NCBI GenBank assembly: GCA_902785555.1
Contig: CACZZB010000009.1
Coordinates: 1 to 48,171 of the forward strand
DNA: 48,171 nucleotides
Reading direction: 5' to 3'
Origin: an uncultured Ruminococcus sp.
Lineage (GTDB): Bacteria > Bacillota > Clostridia > Oscillospirales > Acutalibacteraceae
Made by a program: the position numbers and the translations under genes. Each line of letters opens with the position of its first letter. Position 1 is the first letter of the stretch. The notes below the pieces were generated by a model. It did not search any database. It had not been told where the DNA came from and worked only from the letters and a program-made list of their open reading frames with translations. This document shows positions 45,056-48,171 of this stretch, piece by piece.

Positions 45056-45991
45056 TTATAATTTATGTTTCAGACAAGTCAGAAATGCCGTTCCGCCTGC
45101 ATTATCAGCCGAAAATTCAGGCTCGGCAAAATATGCCGTGAATTTCCCCGAAAGGCTGTCCTTTATGATTTTATCCGACATTACTCCTCCTGCAAATATC
45201 ACAGGCATTTCACCGTATTTTTTTATGACCCTTTCACACATTCCCGAAACGGCTTTCTCAACATATTTCAGGCACAGCAACGAAACATCTTCCTTGGACA
45301 TTCCGCTTTCAAACGCCTTTCTGCATACATTTTCTATACCCGACAAACAGCAGTCCGTGTCTTTCAAAGTCGCTTTTGCCTTTATCTGTGCAGTGCTTTT
45401 CACTGCAAGTTTTTCAAGCTCTTTTCCGCACGGAAATCCCAGTCCAAGCATTACGCCTATCCTGTCTATAAGCTGACCGGCATTCAAATCAAGAGTCTTG
45501 GCAGCCAATTCAACATGAAAGATATTTTCATTATCGGGCTGTACAATGACTGCCTCTGTTGTTCCACCCGATACATGAAATGCCAGAAATCTTTCTCCGA
45601 TAAGTTCCGTTTTCTTTGAAGAATACAACGCTGCCGCTATATGACCGTTCTGATGTGAAAATTCATACAACGGCACTTTCATCACACTTGACAATATTTT
45701 TGCCGTACCATGCCCCACCGTGAAACACGGCATATACGAACCCTCAACATCTCTCGGTTTAGCCGATACGCCTATTGCTGTTATATCACCGTGAAATTCA
45801 CTGAAAAGTTCATCTATAATCTGCGGCAACTGCTGTACATGGTGAAAAACAGCGTCACTTTGCCTCAGACCACATTCACCCTGTCTTACGGGCAACAGCT
45901 TTTTCCTGTGTACAATAACCTTCTTTTCATCATCATAAACTGCCGCTGAGGTCGTATAATTACTTGTATCTATTCCAAGATAATATGACAT
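45056..45991 (-). CDS. Kae1/TsaD-like protein (O-sialoglycoprotein endopeptidase-type paralog)
   Basis: The 311-residue ASKHA-fold protein begins YYLGIDTSNYTTSAAV. It carries the HxxxH metal motif in FSHQNGHIAAALYS near residue 115 and the ATP-loop HVSGGTTEAV near 140. A C-terminal FAGGVMSD segment follows near 270. True TsaD makes t6A37 in tRNA with TsaB and TsaE. This shorter form, with YMPCFTVGHGTAK, resembles a second TsaD-like paralog common in Clostridia, whose function is uncertain. Four bases after nusB, it lies in the tyrS operon. Confidence 0.85.
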   Translation of the reverse strand: MSYYLGIDTSNYTTSAAVYDDEKKVIVHRKKLLPVRQGECGLRQSDAVFHHVQQLPQIIDELFSEFHGDITAIGVSAKPRDVEGSYMPCFTVGHGTAKILSSVMKVPLYEFSHQNGHIAAALYSSKKTELIGERFLAFHVSGGTTEAVIVQPDNENIFHVELAAKTLDLNAGQLIDRIGVMLGLGFPCGKELEKLAVKSTAQIKAKATLKDTDCCLSGIENVCRKAFESGMSKEDVSLLCLKYVEKAVSGMCERVIKKYGEMPVIFAGGVMSDKIIKDSLSGKFTAYFAEPEFSADNAGGTAFLTCLKHKL

Positions 45992-45994
45992 TTT

Positions 45995-46420
45995 TTATTC
46001 TTCACCTTGTAATTCTTTGGCTATCGCTCCCAATACTCCGTTGACAAATGAACCGTCTTTATCCGTTGAATAGCTTTTTGCCATTCTTACTGCTTCATTT
46101 ATCGAAACGCTTATCGGAACAGATTTGACATACTTCATCTCATATACCGCTATTCTCATCACAGACAATGCTATCTTTGAAATTCTGTTTATCTTCCAGC
46201 CTTTGAGATGTGACTGTATAAGTCCGTCTATCTCGTCAAGATTACTCTCTATCCCCTCAACGACTTTTTTGGCATAATCACTGACTTCTTCATCTCTTGA
46301 ATCCAGTGCATCATTATATAAATCTTCTATTGTATCGTCACGGAACATCCTCTCAAACAGAAAATTCAAAGCCTGCTGCCTTTCTTCACGTCTTTTTTGA
46401 ATCCTATTATCTTTATCCAT
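45995..46420 (-). CDS. nusB: Transcription antitermination factor NusB
   Basis: The 141-residue all-helical protein has REERQQALNFLFERMF near the N-terminus and the C-terminal VPISVSINEAVRMAKSYSTDKDGSFVNGVLGAI typical of NusB. It binds boxA RNA with NusE for rRNA antitermination. The ATG at 46420 is six bases after GGAGG. The in-frame ATG at 46435 overlaps tyrS and lacks such a site. Placement behind tyrS is unusual, since nusB often neighbours xseA or folD. Confidence 0.94.
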   Translation of the reverse strand: MDKDNRIQKRREERQQALNFLFERMFRDDTIEDLYNDALDSRDEEVSDYAKKVVEGIESNLDEIDGLIQSHLKGWKINRISKIALSVMRIAVYEMKYVKSVPISVSINEAVRMAKSYSTDKDGSFVNGVLGAIAKELQGEE

Positions 46421-46431
46421 ATTATCCTCCA

Positions 46432-47658
46432 TCATTTAAGAATAGCTTTATGGAATACTTTCTTGCCTTTCTTTATCACAACATAACCTTTTGCAAAATC
46501 TTCCTTCGCAAGTTCAGCCTTTACGTCAGTTATCTTTACATCATCAACAGCTATACCGCCCTGCTGGATAAGTCTTCTTGCCTCACCCTTTGACGGTACC
46601 AAGCCTGTCAAGGAAAGCAAATCTATGACACCTATCTTACCATCGGTAAATGCACTTTCATCAAGCTCCGTTGACGGCATATTATCTGTATCAGCCTTTG
46701 AAGAAAACAATGCTCTTGCTCCCTCCAATGCCTTCCGAGCTTCTTCCTCACCGTGTACCAGTTTCGTAAGTTCAAATGCAAGTATCTCTTTTGCCTTGTT
46801 CAGCTCACTGCCTTCAAGTTTTTCAAGCTCCCTTATTTCATCCATCGGAACAAATGTAAGCATCTTCAGACATTTTATAACATCATTATCCGATACATTT
46901 CTCCAGTACTGGAAGAAATCAAACGGACTTGTCTTTTCGGCATCAAGCCATACTGCACCCTTTTCGGTCTTGCCCATCTTCTTGCCCTCTGAATTGAGCA
47001 GGAGATTTATCGTCATTGCATACGCATCTTTACCGAGCTTTCTTCTTATAAGCTCTGTACCTCCGAGCATATTGCTCCACTGGTCATCTCCGCCAAACTG
47101 CAAGTTACAGCCGTATTTCTTGAAAAGTGAGAAGAAGTCATAGCTCTGCATTATCATATAGTTGAATTCAAGGAAACTCAATCCTTTTTCCATTCTCTGC
47201 TTGTAGCACTCAGCCGTCAGCATCCTGTTGACACTGAAACAAGCTCCGACTTCTCTGAGAAGTTCAACATAGTTAAGATTCAAAAGCCAGTCGGCATTAT
47301 TTACCATGATAGCCTTGTCCTCACCGAAATCAATAAAACGGCTCATCTGCTTTTTAAAGCACTCACAGTTATGCTCGATATCCTCTTTTGTAAGCATCTT
47401 ACGCATATCCGTCTTGCCTGACGGGTCGCCTATCATTCCAGTACCTCCGCCGATAAGTGCAATAGGCTTATTGCCTGCCATTTGCAGACGTTTCATAAGA
47501 CAAAGTGCCATGAAATGTCCTACATGAAGGCTGTCGGCTGTCGGGTCGAATCCTATATAAAATACAGCCTTGCCCGAATTTATAAGTTCCTTTATCTCAG
47601 CCTCATCCGTCATCTGAGCGATAAGTCCTCTTTCCTGCAATTCTTCAAATACTCCCAT
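46432..47658 (-). CDS. tyrS: Tyrosine--tRNA ligase TyrS
   Basis: TyrS charges tRNA-Tyr. The 408-residue protein has the HIGH-type motif ([15 protein letters not shown] near residue 45) and the KMSKS-like [12 protein letters not shown] near 230. A C-terminal S4 RNA-binding domain follows, from about 340 ([19 protein letters not shown]). I use the ATG at 47658, eight bases after AAAGGA; a longer frame to 47676 contains that site. A tyrosine T-box leader precedes it. Confidence 0.97.
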   Translation of the reverse strand: MGVFEELQERGLIAQMTDEAEIKELINSGKAVFYIGFDPTADSLHVGHFMALCLMKRLQMAGNKPIALIGGGTGMIGDPSGKTDMRKMLTKEDIEHNCECFKKQMSRFIDFGEDKAIMVNNADWLLNLNYVELLREVGACFSVNRMLTAECYKQRMEKGLSFLEFNYMIMQSYDFFSLFKKYGCNLQFGGDDQWSNMLGGTELIRRKLGKDAYAMTINLLLNSEGKKMGKTEKGAVWLDAEKTSPFDFFQYWRNVSDNDVIKCLKMLTFVPMDEIRELEKLEGSELNKAKEILAFELTKLVHGEEEARKALEGARALFSSKADTDNMPSTELDESAFTDGKIGVIDLLSLTGLVPSKGEARRLIQQGGIAVDDVKITDVKAELAKEDFAKGYVVIKKGKKVFHKAILK

Positions 47659-47699
47659 TTTTTTCTGTCCTTTCATAAAATAAAATTATTTTCGGGAAC

Positions 47700-47977
47700 A
47701 AAAAACGTCCCCTGTTATCCAAAAATAAACAGAGGACGATAAAATACTACCGTGGTACCACCTCAATTTATCGGCATCTCACGACACCGACCTTAACAGG
47801 TTCAAACAAAACCCTTGCACTGTAACGTGTGCATACGGTCAGACCTTTTTCAATCATACATTGCTTTCAGCCTGACAGCTCCAAGATGTATTTCTGACGG
47901 GGCATACAAATATTTTCACCTACCATATTCTCTCTGAGGAATGCTCTCCGACATACTTCTTCTTTTCACAGCTATTA
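47700..47977 (-). promoter_or_regulatory. Tyrosine T-box leader of tyrS
   Basis: The minus-strand RNA has the T-box core AGGUGGUACCACGGUAG (47747-47763). The UGGU bulge can pair with an ACCA tRNA end. A competing terminator stem (47728-47738 with 47706-47716) is followed by six T (47700-47705). A UAC tyrosine codon at 47888-47890, followed by A, sits where the Stem I specifier loop is expected. Uncharged tRNA-Tyr would stabilise the antiterminator and raise expression of tyrS and the genes behind it. Confidence 0.92.
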
Positions 47978-47983
47978 AGAATT

Positions 47984-48012
47984 AGTATAACTTTTATTTT
48001 CCGATTTGTCAA
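47984..48012 (-). promoter_or_regulatory. Promoter of the tyrS operon
   Basis: The minus strand has a consensus TTGACA (48007-48012), a 17-base spacer and TATACT (47984-47989). The -35 overlaps the stop codon of the upstream partial gene. Confidence 0.88.
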
Positions 48013-48171
48013 TCATTTTTTGCAAGAAAATCATGCAGAAAATCCTTGAAAACAGGTTCCCATTCAGCTTCATTATGCTTTCCTTCCTCTTTTATCACTA
48101 TTTTATAAAGCTCTTTCGGATATATTTCCTTAATTATATCACAGGTCTTTACAAAGGCGGGATAAAGCTGT
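48009..48171 (-). CDS. C-terminal fragment of a probable alpha/beta-hydrolase (esterase), cut by the window edge
   Basis: The minus-strand frame is open from the right edge to TGA at 48009-48011, giving 53 residues. The segment EEGKHNEAEWEPVFKDFL resembles the end of Esterase D/Fes-type alpha/beta hydrolases. In those proteins a GxHNE segment carries the catalytic histidine before a final helix. The rest of the protein is outside the window, so the assignment is tentative. It is followed directly by the tyrS promoter. Confidence 0.6.
   Translation of the reverse strand, partial: QLYPAFVKTCDIIKEIYPKELYKIVIKEEGKHNEAEWEPVFKDFLHDFLAKND

Overview
The window comes from a low-GC Firmicute of class Clostridia, most likely a gut Ruminococcus-type (Oscillospiraceae) genome. 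The evidence is HprK, WhiA, SpoIIM, a CtsR-McsA-McsB-ClpC heat-shock operon, a tyrosine T-box leader, xseAB-ispA-dxs-tlyA-nadK-argR-recN synteny, and a large secreted starch-degrading GH13 enzyme with Ig-like and starch-binding modules. The genus is inferred from gene content. No rRNA, tRNA, CRISPR array, transposase or prophage was found.

Left part (1-9.9 kb): two six-pass membrane proteins of unknown function precede a large GTPase. That GTPase resembles tetracycline ribosomal-protection factors and carries a C-terminal Rae1/YacP-like NYN nuclease domain; this fusion is the most unusual protein here. Next comes a minus-strand cell-wall and regulation operon (hprK-murB-rapZ-whiA, without the usual yvcK), then a very AT-rich GT4 glycosyltransferase on the plus strand.

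Middle (9.9-25.7 kb): the ctsR-mcsA-mcsB-clpC-ispF operon has a near-consensus promoter overlapped by CtsR operators. Two convergent D-Ala-D-Ala carboxypeptidases follow, then a methyltransferase/Maf operon, a YjbR/MmcQ protein, and a small XRE regulator flanked by duplicated terminators. After these come trpS (own promoter, no T-box), spoIIM, and a two-gene B12-dependent methionine synthase in which the reactivation domain is a separate protein.

Right part (25.8-48.2 kb): a 1487-residue amylase, a DUF4317 protein, a long housekeeping array (ruvCAB-xseAB-ispA, then dxs-tlyA-nadK-argR-recN-hit), a GT2 glycosyltransferase, and tyrS-nusB-Kae1-like-glmM driven by a promoter and tyrosine T-box. 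The C-terminus of a probable esterase runs off the right edge.

Nearly all genes right of 9.9 kb are on the minus strand, and the plus strand is visibly C-rich there. Left of 9.75 kb the plus strand is G-rich or neutral. The switch falls in the GT4-ispF intergenic region. It could be a replication-fork convergence zone, an inversion edge or an assembly join.
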